Positions 22,984 to 36,300 of a DNA stretch of 64,000 nucleotides are shown in pieces. Positions within the stretch are counted from its first letter, which is position 1, and every line of letters begins with the position of its first letter. This DNA comes from Helochares maculicollis (lineage: Eukaryota; Arthropoda; Insecta; Coleoptera; Hydrophilidae), in NCBI GenBank assembly GCA_033557835.1, contig JAWQRO010000019.1, positions 17,213 through 81,212 of the forward strand, written 5' to 3'. The translations under genes were made by a program, and so were the position numbers. The notes under the pieces were generated by a model. That model saw only the letters and a program-made list of their open reading frames with translations. It searched no databases and had not been told where the DNA came from.

Positions 22984-25900
22984 TTACATTTCATTGACTC
23001 GGTTCTTGAGGTTCATAAGTTGATTACGTATTTCCTCTGGAAGGTCTGTGTTTACTTGTTCATTAAAGTACTTTTCTATGGCTTCGACTTCTTGCATCCA
23101 GAACGACTTTGGCAATCTGAATAGTTCTTGAAGATTGACGGGTTCAGATAAACCGTCTAAGTTGAGAGCGTCTTCTTTGGGGATGAGTCCAATGGCACTC
23201 TCTTTAGCGCAATCTTCATTGTACACTCTTCTGAGGATCCAATCGAGTACTCTGGAGTTTTCGCCGAATCCTGGCCAGAGGAATTGACCTTCTGGGCTCT
23301 TTCTGAACCAATTGACGTGGAAAATTTTTGGTAGCTTAGAGGATCTGTTTTCCATGCTAAGCCAGTGTTGGAGATATTTGCCGAAATTGTAGCCAAAGAA
23401 TGGTCTCATGGCGAATGGATCGTGCATGATAACTTTTCCTTTGTGCTCAGCTGCTGCTGTTGCTTCACTACGCATTGCGGCGCCAATGAAAACGCCATGT
23501 CTCCAATTTCTAGCTTCATAAACTAGCGGAACTCCTTCTGGTCGGCGACCTCCGAAGAGAATGGCTGAGATTGGTACTCCTTCAGGGGCTTCCCAAGCTG
23601 GATCTATGATGGGGCATTGATTAGCAGGGGAGCAGAAGCGCGAGTTGGGGTGAGCTGCTGGGGTTTTGCTGTCCCTGGACCATGGGCGGCCGGTCCAGTC
23701 GGTGATTTTTACGTCTGAATCGATTTCTTTTTCCATGCCCTCCCAGAAAACACCGCCGTCACTTGTGGAAGCAACGTTGGTGAATATGGTATTTTCGAAA
23801 ATAGTTTTCATGGCGTTGGGATTGCTGGCATAGGAAGTTCCTGGAGCTACGCCGAAGAATCCATTTTCTGGGTTGATGGCGCGAAGTTGTCCATCCTCAT
23901 CGAAGCGCATCCAAGCAATGTCATCACCGACGCATTCAATTTTGTAGCCAGGTAGAGTTGGGTTCATCATGGCTAAATTGGTTTTACCGCAAGCGGATGG
24001 GAAAGCAGCTGCGATGTATCTTTTGACTCCTTGAGGGTTGGTGATTCCAAGAATCTGTAATGGAGGCGATTTATAAATTTCATCTTGTGGCAACGAAGAA
24101 TTAGTTATGTCATAACGAGGTAAATCTATGAGGGCAGAAAGAAATCATGGGGAAATCATTTCATTGTTAGAAATGATAATCAATAGAAATTGAGTTTTCG
24201 TTATATGGGTAAAGTTAGTGAAATTGGCAAAGAGATAGGGATTTATTGAGGCAGAAGAAACTACAGATTTATGTAGGTGGGACTTACCAGCATATGTTCG
24301 GCGAGCCATCCTTCTCGTTGGGCAATGGTGGAGCCAATGCGAAGTGCGAAACATTTCTTTCCAAGTAGAGAGTTTCCTCCGTAACCGCTTCCATAGGAAA
24401 CAATTTCATTGCATTGTGGTTTGTGCAAAATGATTGTACGTTCGGGATCACAGGGCCAGCTGGGCATTTCAATAACGCCGTTAGCTGGGGTACCAACGGA
24501 ATGTAAGCATTTGACGAAGTCGCTGTTATCTGTTAGTTTTTCTAAGACGGCTTTACCCATTCTGGTCATGACTCTCATGGAGGTGACGACGTAGGGAGAA
24601 TCGGTGAGTTCGATGCCAATCTTGGAAAGAGGTGAACCGATTGGGCCCATGGAGTAAGGGACTACGTACATGGTTCTGCCTCTCATACAGCCGGTGAAAC
24701 GGTCGATTACGGCCAAATCCATGTCACGAGGAGACATCCAGTTTCCTAGGGTGCCTTTGATGCCCTCTTTAGTGGTTGGAATAGTATCGGCTCTAAGTTC
24801 GGTACAAATGAATGTTTTTGACTCAACTCTGGCTGTATCTGCTGGGTTGGTTTTTGCAAGCCAGCTGGAATAAATTAAAGCGTTAGTCAATAATCGTTTT
24901 AAGGTTGGTTTTAAATGATTTAGATTTCATCCAATTAATGGACTTACAATTTGGAACGTCTACTTGAAATATTGTTTTTATAGTAAGTGTTTTGAATATT
25001 TAACAATTATACTCTTGTTTCAAGGAAAGAGAAGTCTGCTTACCAATTTTTGTATTTGGGCAAAGGTATGATAGTTCCTTGTTGCTGAAGTAAATTGAGA
25101 AGGTGGTTATTCTCAGTATCGCTTCCATCGCAAATGTGGATGCTCTCAGGTTTGCACAGCTCTACATTTTCTTCTAAGTAGGCTTTAGCCTGGAAAAACA
25201 AATGAAATGTGTAAATTTGCGCTTCATTATCTAAATCGATTGGAGAAAAAGCGGAGTAAAATCGAGTTAAATGATGCAATTTATGTGTTTGTTAAAATGT
25301 ATAGAACTCCGGACCGATAAATGCTTCGTTAATTGATGTTTTAGCAAATTATTATGCATTTATTTCGTTACATGTAAGTTTGCACCATCTCCATCATTAT
25401 GACATTTTGCATTGATTTATGGTTCTGTTGGCACACACCGTGATGTGTCCTTGATCTTGAATTGAAAATATTTGCGTTGGCGCCAATTTTAGGTTTGGGA
25501 CCTGCAGATTAAGTTTAAAGACTATGGAATTTTTAGGGTGGGTAAACTGATTTAAAATCATAATAGGGTGTATTTCCAAGAATGGTAGTGGCCGTTGGAA
25601 CATTATCATATGTAATGGTTGGGGTCCCATAAAATATAGTTAGGTTGTTAGTGCTTTTAAATTGCTGCTTACCTTGGGTGATAAATCTCCTAAATTGCCG
25701 TGGACCACACTGATTCCTCTGAGGTGGTTGAAGAGCCCAAAGTTAGGATGGGTCAAAGTCTTGGCAAAGCGGCCTACCTCTCCGGCATATCTATAAAAAA
25801 TTAGTCCATTGAAATTACAAGCTCAATTTGCAGCCTGGGAAGAGGATTCAAGAACAAATATTTAATGGCTGATAAGAAATATTTGCGCATTAAGACAATA

Positions 25901-26292
25901 CGGACCAGGTAGCTCGTGTTTGAACTGCTATAATAATATTTAGCTAATTGCTCTGTTTTTGTTTTATATATGCAAACCTTCATTAGTTCTAATACAGAAT
26001 AGTGGGCATTAGTTTTTAGGCTAATAAATTGGATATTGTTGACAAGGTATTATACACGCAAAGAAGTAATTGGCACATATAAAAAGTTTTAATTACTTCA
26101 AGTTGAAAAGGTAGCAAGTCAAAATAACGCTTTTGTAAGACTAACTATTTTCAAGACAATTACTACAGTTGGGCAAATTGCCACTTGAGCATATTCGTTG
26201 TTTGGCAAAGAACGTATATTGCAAATCAAAGAAGAAATATTAAGAATTAAAAACACTTACTGTTGGAGCTTCTTTTCAATGATGTCTGGCAT
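22984..26292 (-). CDS. Pepck: Phosphoenolpyruvate carboxykinase (GTP)
   Basis: Converts oxaloacetate and GTP to phosphoenolpyruvate, CO2 and GDP; the committed step of gluconeogenesis and, in insects, of glyceroneogenesis in fat body. Coding exons on the minus strand: 26292-26261, 25790-25673, 25189-25044, 24864-24288, 24054-22984. All junctions are GT-AG and the frame holds, giving 647 residues (human cytosolic 622). Seen: YGSGYGGNSLLGKKCFA in exon 4, the P-loop FPSACGKTN with its reactive Cys near 313 split from AEHML by intron 4, GDDIAWMRF (metal and nucleotide) near 334, FGGRRPEGVPLVYEA, and FGYNFGKYL. The N terminus MPDIIEKKLQQ is charged and does not look like a mitochondrial signal, so a cytosolic form is likelier. 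The promoter has a TATA box. Confidence 0.97.
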
Positions 26293-26633
26293 TTTTCTTT
26301 GTTGTTGAAAATTGAATTTTCAAGTAGAAACGAATAGCAATTTATTTGCAATTTTTCAATTAAGTGTAACTCTTATGGTACATAGAATAATACCCGAAAA
26401 TATATTTAAGATATATTTTATCGGATTTAGAAACGAAGCAATTTGGGCGCAGAAATTTGGGTTTTACAAATTTATACAGTAATTTAGCCAGATTTTAAAA
26501 TAAATTGACTAAGCTAGAGACACCAAACAAAACGATTGATTAGAACCGCGTTGGCTTGGTAAAGGTAACAGAATTCACTAAACGATTAGATCGAAACGTG
26601 AACACGATATGAGTTGTAGACGAGCCCCCGCCG

Positions 26634-26641
26634 TTTATATA
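26634..26641 (-). promoter_or_regulatory. TATA box of PEPCK
   Basis: TATATAAA on the minus strand, about 340 bp upstream of the PEPCK start codon. A TCAT-containing initiator-like site lies about 30 bp downstream near 26610, a fitting distance for a start of transcription. The implied 5' UTR is about 320 bases. A clear TATA box fits a regulated metabolic gene. Not experimentally shown here. Confidence 0.65.
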
Positions 26642-28359
26642 CCGAGAATTCTGCGATAAGTTGACGACACGAACACGGTGGGGGCAGTTCAAAGTTTTTT
26701 GAATTTATAAAATTGCCTCATTTTGTTTATTGTTTTCTAGAGTGCCGAGAATGATGAAATTGTTATATTTTAAGCGAGTTTTGGCCGTTGCTGTAAATTT
26801 ATCAAATTTAAAAATTTCTTACGTATGTGCCCCATGACCCGGAGTTTTATCAATTTTACTCATTCTTGACGTAGATTTTTTTGCATTGCAAAACGTTGGA
26901 AAAATTTAGAATTATTTCTAATTGGCAATTGTTACCTGCGCCTAGTTGGTCGTAGCTCAACTCGTTGCTAAGGTCGAGCCCCCAACATCAGCCAATCGAA
27001 TCGCCACGTAACTGAGTACTTTCTATATTTGCATATTTGTTCTCTATAGTGTTTAACATAAATTAGCGAGCAACTTTATCGTACACTTTATTTTAATTGT
27101 ACTATTAAGAATTACTCTTAAATTTCTTAGGTTTAATAAAATAATTTTGTTGCTCAATTTTTAATATGCACTTTTGATTGTAAACTTTTTACTGCCATTA
27201 TGAGCGTCCTGCTATTTAGTTTTCATTTTATTGTTCAGTTACATAAATCCGATCTATTTTTAATTATGGCCTAATTTAGCCTTGAATTCTTCACGTTAAC
27301 CATCCTAACCACGTGCTCCTATTTTTAAATGGAACTTTCCTCTAATATTTGAACCAATGAATTCGCTATCCCTTATCAGAAATCGAAAATATTTTTGTTT
27401 AATTTTTAAAATTTGCGTAATGGATCTCCGGTTTATTTACATGATCCGCAAAATTCGCTTTTTCTAACAACACCGATCTCGTAATCATATCCATGTTTTT
27501 ACTTATTCCATGTTTAGGTAAACCGCTGACGCCCTGAAATCTTATCGAGCAACAATTATTGCGACAATTGGGTCAAATTGCGAGCTGAGGTGATGGCAGT
27601 GCAAAAAAACATACGCACATCACACTCCAAAAAACGCAACCTTTTGGTTGAAGCCTCAATGCCGACGTCTGCCTAAAAATAAACTAAATTTTATCTTCAC
27701 CAAAACAATAAACAGCAAATGATGAAATTTCGGCGAATTTTTAACACGCTTAATCTTGTCAATAGGTACATAGTGCAAATCTTCTCAATTAAATTGGATA
27801 TAGTAACAATACTCGATACAAAATTTCCGTTTAGTCAAGAAAAGTGAGTATTTCATCAAAACAAATTAAGACAATTTTCAACTCAATTTTTGATTCAAAA
27901 ATTACTTTAATTTTTACTTTTTTTCCAAAATGTAGAACATTTTTATACAATAAAAAAATTGCTTTAAAGTGTTTACTTACTTTATTTTGTTTTCTGTGAT
28001 TAGTCCAGGCATTTTGACGTAAATTACACACCTCCAAGCTACCAAGTAACTAAAGTGCAAATCGCCAATCGCATCTGCCTTATATTTAGTCGAAATGAGA
28101 AGGGGTAAATTATTTTTCTAAGTCTAATTAGGCTCGCAAACAATAAAGCAGATAACATTATTCTATTGAGTAAATAGACTTTTTGATTTATTTTCATTCG
28201 CTTTGCTAATTTATTACCTAAACAGCGAAGTCTCGATTTTAATTGAAATTTGCAGGCAGAAATTTTTATGTCGCAATTGTATAAAAACTGTCTTGTATAT
28301 GCAAGAAGAAGTTTGCGACGATTCCACGCTATTTAGAGAGCCTTGCATTGATATTTCGC
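26642..28359. other. Upstream of PEPCK, no gene recognised
   Basis: Likely contains PEPCK control sequences. A GC-richer patch at 26935-27010 has an inverted CCAAT box (AGCCAATCG) and GGTCGAGCCC; TTGACGTAG at about 26867 resembles a CRE half-site. Otherwise AT-rich. Confidence 0.4.
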
Positions 28360-28662
28360 TTACAATTTTTTAATAGGCTCATACAGCAACAAACCGGATT
28401 TAGGTATCATTAGATCATTGTTGGTAAAATGGTCTTGGATGTACCAAGGATGCACATGTAGGGAAATTGCAATTGTTACTAAGCCGCCAAATCTTTCTCT
28501 TGAACTCTCAAAAAAGACTGTAAAAGAATTAAGTTTCAAACTTCTCAAGATATATATTTGGTGAATTAATATTTTCTCCCCAAACAGTCCGTTTTGCCAA
28601 ATTTTGCATAAATATTTACAATAGTCAAACCAAAAATTGATATTTCTATTGAAATATATCAA

Positions 28663-31600
28663 AACTTAGTTTTCTAAAAATATCAACTATTAAAATGCGC
28701 AGAAATGTTATTGACTCGCTCATTAAATCATATAAATTAATTGCACTACGTTCTAATTTCTTACTTTAAATTATACCCGCTATTATCAATACTGATGTCA
28801 TTGTTTACGAATTATTTATTTCTTATCGATATTCAAAATATCTTTCGAACAGGTCACTCGAAAAATTTTACGTCTTAGTTCTAGCAAATCACAGAATAGG
28901 CCTGTAAAATTCCATGAACAACACGTAATTAATAACCATAATTGAAAAAGAAAAATATTGTTATAAAAATTGACGTCACATATGCCAAAGCAAACAATAC
29001 TATTATAGTTCTGCTAATAGCATGTGTTGATTTTTCTGATTCGCAGTCGCCAAAATATTTAATATAAAGCTCTAATTACATTATGGCCTATTTTGATTAA
29101 TATAAAATTACAATGAACATATAATTATGTCGTATAAGCAAATATTAATGTTCAATTAAAGTGAGTTTTATTTTTTGATACACCATTTCCTGAATGGTTC
29201 GCCCCAAAAACTCAAAGGAATAATTAAAATCCTGCAAACAGATTTAAGTTGTTCGCAATATCAAAGTCCTGTAAAAATTGAAGAGGAAAAACATGATTTA
29301 TAATCTATCAGCGAGAAAATAATATAAAAATCTTAATCCACTGATTAGACAATTGAACAATAGCAATAAAACAACGTCACGGCCCAGCCTCTTTGTATGT
29401 ACCGAAACAATTGTACTGTTGATCTTTATAATTTGAAGTTTTGATACTCGTTTGTTTGCAAATGGAGGCATTTTGCAATATCCTGATACGCTGAAGTTTT
29501 TAAGCCAGCATTTGGTGACTTCGATTGTAGGAATTTCACGAATTGCGAATTGTATAGTTCGGTTTATTTGTGAATTATCAGCTATTGTTGATTTTCTGTT
29601 ATTCATAAAATTCCAATGGTTTCATAACATGGAGTGTTGTTATCAAAACTATTAAGAAAAAATATATTAAAAATCAAAGTGGGCGTTACAAAACTAAATT
29701 GCAATTTACGTCCAATTATATGAACACTTCTACGAACTTCATTTCTGTTGCTCTGTTCAGAAGCTGAGTTCTTGAATTTTACGACACCCTCAGAGACTTG
29801 TAATACGAATTAATCAACAACAAACTCGGTTAAACTACATAGTTAGTTTATTTTTGGTCTGATAATTTAGAGAGCACGTAATTAAGTTGAACAAAAATTT
29901 TCCATTGAAAAAAGGAAGAGATTCGCGTTGGAGACACCGACATCTGAACGCCTTTTGAACCTTCCCACCGATAGTGGCTATCAGGGGATTCCGTAAAAAT
30001 CACATGTTTTTAAAAGAGTGCACAGGGTCATGTTTGCAAAATTATTAACAAATAGCACTTATGGGTGCCAAGAGGTTAACATTTATTAAAACAGCGAGAT
30101 ACAGATTATTTCAAGCGAAAAATTAATTGTCTTGAAGAATCTCAGACAATTCAACGAAAAAGCAAAGGAACTCGTAAAAGCACACTTTTTCTGGATTTAG
30201 TTAGATGGATATACTCGGTTGAATATTCCAACAATATTCACAAAGCAACTAAAAAAATGATATATTTGTTCCACCAAAATTGCTTCTGTATTAGGTTTAA
30301 ATTTGCAGCATCATATTAAACACAATTTCAACAAAGTTATCTAAAAATACTGTTTTTCTTGGGTGCTAAAGTATAAAAAATTGGGGTTATTTACATCCAA
30401 TCGCCTCGTGTTTTATTTCTTGTTTATAGTGACAATGTCTGTGGTAACACACAGATCAATGATCAAAGATATCACCGAATTGTCTGTATTTCGTAGGAAA
30501 ATCAATAGTATATCCAGTTTATACCACTGGAGTTTGATAAAAACTAGTTAACATTTGACTTTAAATGTGTCTCTTTGCATATAACATATAACACAGTTTG
30601 AAAGTAAAAAGGCTGTGGCTTCAAGGCTGCTTTATAGATAGTCTTTATGCTAGAAATGTGGAAGAATACTGTTATTAAATACAAATTTAAAAATCGTTCC
30701 CTTTCATACTTGCGTGCAGGATTCATATCAGATCAAGGATTCGTATCTCTTAGATCTAACAATAAATAAGACGATAATATTTGTTAAGTTGTGCGAATGT
30801 AAATTGTGATGTGAGGTTTGCAGCATGATTTTAGTCCCAGGAATAATTGAATGCCCTAGTTTAAGGAAAATCAATTTAGGATATTTCCTAATTTTGTTGT
30901 TGGAGGAAAACAGGTTAAAGCATTGACCTTCGATATAGAAATCAATTCTTGTTTCTGTACAAATTTAGTCAATTTTTAAAACAATCAAGCTGGTTTTGGT
31001 TATTTGAACTTGTTTTATTTAAATAACCTAGAGAGAAATGTTTTAAAACCCGTATTCAATTACACTTATTAATAATACGAGCATGTTGAATATGTAAGCA
31101 TTGTTTCTATGTTTTAGTATCATCAAAACGATGTTAATGAAAGATTAACCTCAAATTTAGAAATGCTCAACATAGCTCGGCATAGTGTTGTACGTCAATA
31201 ACCTCACAAATTATACATAAAGATATTCCGTTCTTTGTCAAAGAAGATAAAATTATGTGCGTAGAAAAAACGATGAGTCTAATTACTATTAGATTCCTTC
31301 ATGGCTCTTATGCGATACTTCCCGAAGCCGATTAGTCATTTTTCGTTGACAAGATCTTGGCTACTCTCTACACATTGACAGATTGCCTTGCCATCTGGGC
31401 AACAACCCAAAGTTGGTGATATTTTTTAAGTGTAAACTTTGTACTAGCTGGGGTTCAATGTTCTTTGTTCGGAATTAATGCTCTGCGTTTTTCATAGTGT
31501 TTGAAATGCTTACAAAATATTATTTACTTGTTCTTTTCAATTCTATTTTATGTTTTTAAAATATGAGGACACAGTTCCTGCCATTTTGTCACTTAGTTTA

Positions 31601-31710
31601 TATATAATCAGCTATAAAAAAATTATCAGCTTATTTCCTCTGTTTGGTATCTCAACATTTAGCTTTTCATAATCTTTTTACATTTTATCTAGATATTAAC
31701 TACATAACTA
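28663..31710. other. No gene recognised
   Basis: About 3 kb of AT-rich sequence with only short, unremarkable open frames. No repeats with partners elsewhere in the window were noticed. Confidence 0.45.
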
Positions 31711-32963
31711 CCACGTGCGTAAGTTTAAAATATCGTTTTTCATGAAAAATACACAATTATTTAAGAACAATGGTAAAACATTTTTTATTCAATGTATTTG
31801 CTCTCCCTTTTTACACATTTTATCCATCTCTCGGGCAATTTATTGATACCATTCCAAAAGAAAGTTTCAACTTTCATTGAGCCATTTTTGTTCATCCACG
31901 AAATTATTGAAGTGTTGCTCAGCCAGTGCCTGTCCCATCGATGAGAAGAGATGATACTCAGAAGGCATCAGCTCTGGTGAATACGGCGGTTGGGGTAGGT
32001 GTTCCCAACCAAGCGAAGAAATCGTTTCTTTCACCACTTTGCCTGAATGTGCAGAAGCGTTGTCATGCGGCAGAATGTCTTTGCCGTGTTTTCGAACCAA
32101 TTCTGGGCGTTTTTTGATCAATGCGTGGTTTAAATTGATCATTTGTTGGTAGTGGACGGTATTAACTGTTTCGCCGGGTTTTTGAAGCTCCTAGTACACT
32201 ACTCTATTCTGATCCCAACACACATACAACATTGTCTTCTTTCCAAAACGATTCAGTTTTGTACTCGATGTTGATGGTTGTCCTGGCGTTACCCATGATT
32301 TTTTACGTTTGAAATTCTCTAAATATATTCATTTTTCATCGCCAGCTACAACCCAATGCAAAAAACCTTTATTTTGTGACGTAAGTGAAGCATTTCGCAC
32401 ACAGTTTTTCGTCTTGTCATCTGTCGTTTGTTCAGTTTGTGTGGAACCCATTTTCCAAACTATTGAATCTTTCCCATGGCTCTCTGGCAATCGGAAATGG
32501 CTTGCCGAGGGACATTCAACTGCTCTGCCATCATTTGTTGTGTTTGTGTATTGTCTTCGTTCAATAATGCTTGTAATTCGTCGTCTTCAAACTTTTGTGG
32601 TCGATTTTCATGTTTTTTTGTCAATAACGTTGAAACCGTCACTGTTGAAACGTTGAAACCAGCGTTCACAAGTCTCGACAGGTGGAGCAAGATCGCTCAA
32701 AGTCAAAAAATTCGATGCCTTTTTCTTTTGATTAAACAAGAAAATCATTACATGCCCCAAATGCTCTTTACTTGGCTTAAAATTTGACATGTTTAACACA
32801 AAAAATAAGTATGCTACTAACTCATAAACAACCAAACAAATATATCGTTTTATAAAGGGCAGACTTACCAGAAAAATGGCGCTTTGGGTTCCAAAGTTTA
32901 CTTCAATAGATTTCATGTTTCATCTCTTGATAACAAAACGACATTTTAAACTTGTGCACCTGA
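31711..32963 (-). mobile_element. Mariner element (cecropia-like), inactivated
   Basis: A 1253-bp element flanked by TA (31709-31710 and 32964-32965). The inverted repeats share AAGTTTAAAATRTCGTTTT with similar outer bases. The transposase lies on the minus strand and spans almost the whole element: first helix-turn-helix with CERWFQRF (about 32670), RPQKFEDDELQALL (about 32595), a recognisable but interrupted KSW-PGQPSTS region near 32290, second catalytic Asp in PHDNASAHSG (about 32060), and third region PPYSPELMPSEYHLF where the usual third Asp is Glu. Frameshifts and stops split it into at least three frames, so it is not functional by itself. Confidence 0.88.
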
Positions 32964-33079
32964 TATGTAATCTATGTAGTCTTTTGGTTTTTGTTAGTTG
33001 CCATTATTTTGACTTTTTCTATATTGCTTTCATTTTCATGATTTTTATTTCTTTCATCCATAAGTTTAGTTGCTTTTGC

Positions 33080-33266
33080 ACCTTGTTTTTTTAAGTTCCA
33101 AATGCACATCGTCAGCATTGAGGTTAACTACTATCGCTAATTCTAGATTCTTATATCCTATAATAGCAGTTAATCTTTGCTCCTAGTCCTCACTCGTCTT
33201 GCTATTAAGTCTAATATAAAAAAATAGTTGAGTTAGACTATTTCCTTGTGTGATTCTTTTGCTCAT
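33080..33266 (-). mobile_element. Reverse transcriptase fragment of a LINE
   Basis: On the minus strand one frame, broken by a single stop, reads RITQGNSLTQLFFYI and, after a spacer, GYKNLELAIVVNLNADDVHL. This matches the reverse transcriptase palm signature G-RQGDSLSP-LFNI followed by the catalytic ADD box and its hydrophobic lead-in. The spacing is right for the family. It is a decayed non-LTR element, perhaps RTE-like; the clade is a guess. Flanking sequence to about 33560 may belong to it. Confidence 0.6.
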
Positions 33267-33339
33267 TTGAGTTCTTAAGCTACACTCCACTCAACCAGCT
33301 ATTTATACCTTCATTCCTGTTTGGCCCGGCAAATATTTT

Positions 33340-36300
33340 GTTCTTTCTTTTATTTTTATTGTTAGATCATTTCTATGACACTCCATCATTTGCATACCAA
33401 TTCAATTTAAAATTTATTCGCAATATGCGTCCCTTCCCATGATTATTGTTCATTGTGTCCTCTCTTGCTTCCTATAGAGTTTAGTTTAAGTTCGGGCAGC
33501 AATCAAAGATGTTCTCTTCTGGAGTTTCTTCCTCAGAGGCAAATAATTGAATTATGCTTAATTTTGTTGTAGCTGCTTCTGGAGTTAACTACTTATTCGA
33601 TTCTTAGGAACCAACGAGTCTTTTATAACTGACCGCGGATTTGCAGTAACGGACATTTGCAATTTCCGTCCATTAAACTTTTTAACTTACAATTAACTTA
33701 CAAATTTTGCGCAGCAGCTTGGATAGATTTTTTACGTGGTAACAGCAAATTATATACGATAAACATAAAAAGCAAGAGCTTTTAGTAGGATGTAAAATGA
33801 AATTACATTTCAAATCGCTTTAGATTAGAGATTAGACTAGAAATCGATAGATATAATACTATAGATTGAACTATGTGGGAGCATATTCGTACTTAAGTAC
33901 AGCACTTAATTTTTAATGCAAAAAAACTGTATACCTAAATCTTGACTCTTAAATATTCCATTTGTACAAAATAATTTAAAAGTTGCAAAACCAAAACTAT
34001 GAGTTATTAAATCTAATCTTTTCTAGTCCATTTCATTTTGTAGATAAATAAAATGCCTCATCGATGAGCATTAAAAAACTATGATAAATCAACTGAGATA
34101 AGCCAGCGATTACCAAAGAGTCACCTTATTTGAGATTCAAAAGTCCATTTCCGCGGAAATGCGCATTTTGTTATACTATAGTTTTAATTTGATTCTTATA
34201 TGTACAGCTATGAATAGACATGTTATATTTTTATATTTTGTTATACATATTGTTATGATTTCCAGGTTATTTTGAATTAAATTTAGAAAAAAGTGCCCCT
34301 TTGCTCAGTGTAACCGCTGGTGCCTGTTGCGATTTCCACGGCCCTCGGCATTGTTTACCCGAACATACTGGTGTTGAAGTACGTTGCGTCCACCCATACT
34401 TAATTAACTAACATTAGCAGTGGTGACATTTTACTACAACGAGTGTCATTTGTTTGTCGCTGTTTAGCAGGATTTATTAGGGTTAAGCCCGTTAAAAGAC
34501 AAGGCTGTATTTTGTTTTTGGAAGCGATGGCCAACCAAGTTACAATATGCAGTATGATTAAAGAAGCGATTGTAAAACTAGTTTCATCTTGAAAGTGGTA
34601 TGATCATTTGCCATATAAATTAATTTTGGCGAATGAATTGTAGTATAAAATGTTAAATAAAGAGAGAATTTCTTCAATGACAACAATCAAAAACGAAAGT
34701 GTACATCGTCTATGAAAAAAAACCGCAACAAAACAATGTCATTTAAATGTTTAGAAGCTGCTTTATAAAAGAAGAGTTATAAAATTAGAGGCGTGACAGA
34801 AATAGTACACCTATTATAGTTGTTATCGCTGGTATATACAGGATATTGTTACGTCATATCACAACCTTATCACTTTAACGAAATATACCTAACCATAATC
34901 TTTATCTGTGCGGGATAAAACGGCTGAAATTTCATACACTTGCTTGTTCTGCTTACAAGGCTTTTGAATAACTGATAAAGGAAATTTAAAGCGAACTACA
35001 TATTTTCCCATTGCAACCTCTTGTACCAGCTAAGTAATTGTAGATTTGTGCATCTACTGTTTTGCCATCAGTTCTTGGTATAGTACTAACAGATGTTTCA
35101 TGGCGAATTTTTACTAAAAACAATTAGGACAAACATAGCGAAAACAAATTTCCAACACCAAATGTCGAACTTCAAATTTCGTACTCTAAATTTCATACTC
35201 TAAATTTCGTACTCCAAATTTCCTCATCCAGTTGTTCCCTCAAATAAATGTCTACTTCTACAGTTGAGTTATCTCAAGGATTGTTTACCGCTCTAGAAGC
35301 AAATAACATAATTGAAGCCGTAAATAAAGTGGTACAAATCGTTTCTTCTACATGCAGGTACCTAAGGAAATAACAAAAATCTGATCGCGCCTTATATAAT
35401 TTGTTTATATTTAGAAACCATGTAAGGAACCTTGAATAAATTTTTCCGTAAATAAATTACCAGCTTGTGATTAACAAGAAATGTAGTCACTAGAAAATGT
35501 AGCAGGTTTGGTTGTATAAAATATGAATGTAACAAAGCCGGTCTGGATCTCAAAAATGTAAAAATTCAGAGTGGGCCTGAGTTTATTTGTATGGAAAGAT
35601 GGGGGTAAACGTTATTGTAGAAATTTGATGGACTGTTACGTCATGCTGGGGAGAAGGAATGAAAGCTGGGCTCGGACATACAGATTTTATAAACCGTTTT
35701 GCAAGAGAGAATGAGTGTGACGCAATTTGTTAGTGAATGAAAGCATCAGAAAGTCAAGGGTACAATTGCAGGCATCTAGTGCATTTCAGTACGGCCGTCA
35801 TCGATTTAGGAAATACTTTGGTCTACAATTTCATGCTAAAAAAATCCGCATCGACATTTGACGCTCCCATCATCTGATCGTGTCATTTATTTTAAATCCT
35901 TACACGCCAAAGTCGTCGTTCTGTTGACCTTACACATTTCACTATCACGAGACGTGGGCTCGACCTAATCCAGCTCTCCGATTGGCTGGGAACGCGGGTG
36001 TGTGCTATGTGGCTGATGCAATTGGCTTTGCTATTACAAACAGCGCTTATCTCGGTTGCTATGCTGAATTTGAAAATAGTTCGCAAGTTTTTAATTTCCA
36101 TTGGCACTCCTTATCGATGCTGGTCTTTGACATTTTCGCGGACTTTGGTGTCATCCAGACCGATAAGCAGGATTATAATAATCATATTTTTTGCACTGAT
36201 GGTTAGCGAACGTCTTGGTGCCTATTTGGCGCAAATACGATGTAATGACGTAAGCGATCGTGCCTCCAACTTTATCGCCAAGTTTTTCTGCTAATTACGA

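Noticed and set aside
24409..24873. Plus-strand open frames across PEPCK exon 4
   Set aside because: Antisense to a well-supported PEPCK exon; GC-richer coding DNA opens the other strand by chance.
32309..33094. Plus-strand frames with apparent cysteine-rich or hydrophobic stretches
   Set aside because: Antisense of the minus-strand mariner at 31711-32963, or AT-rich frames just beyond it.
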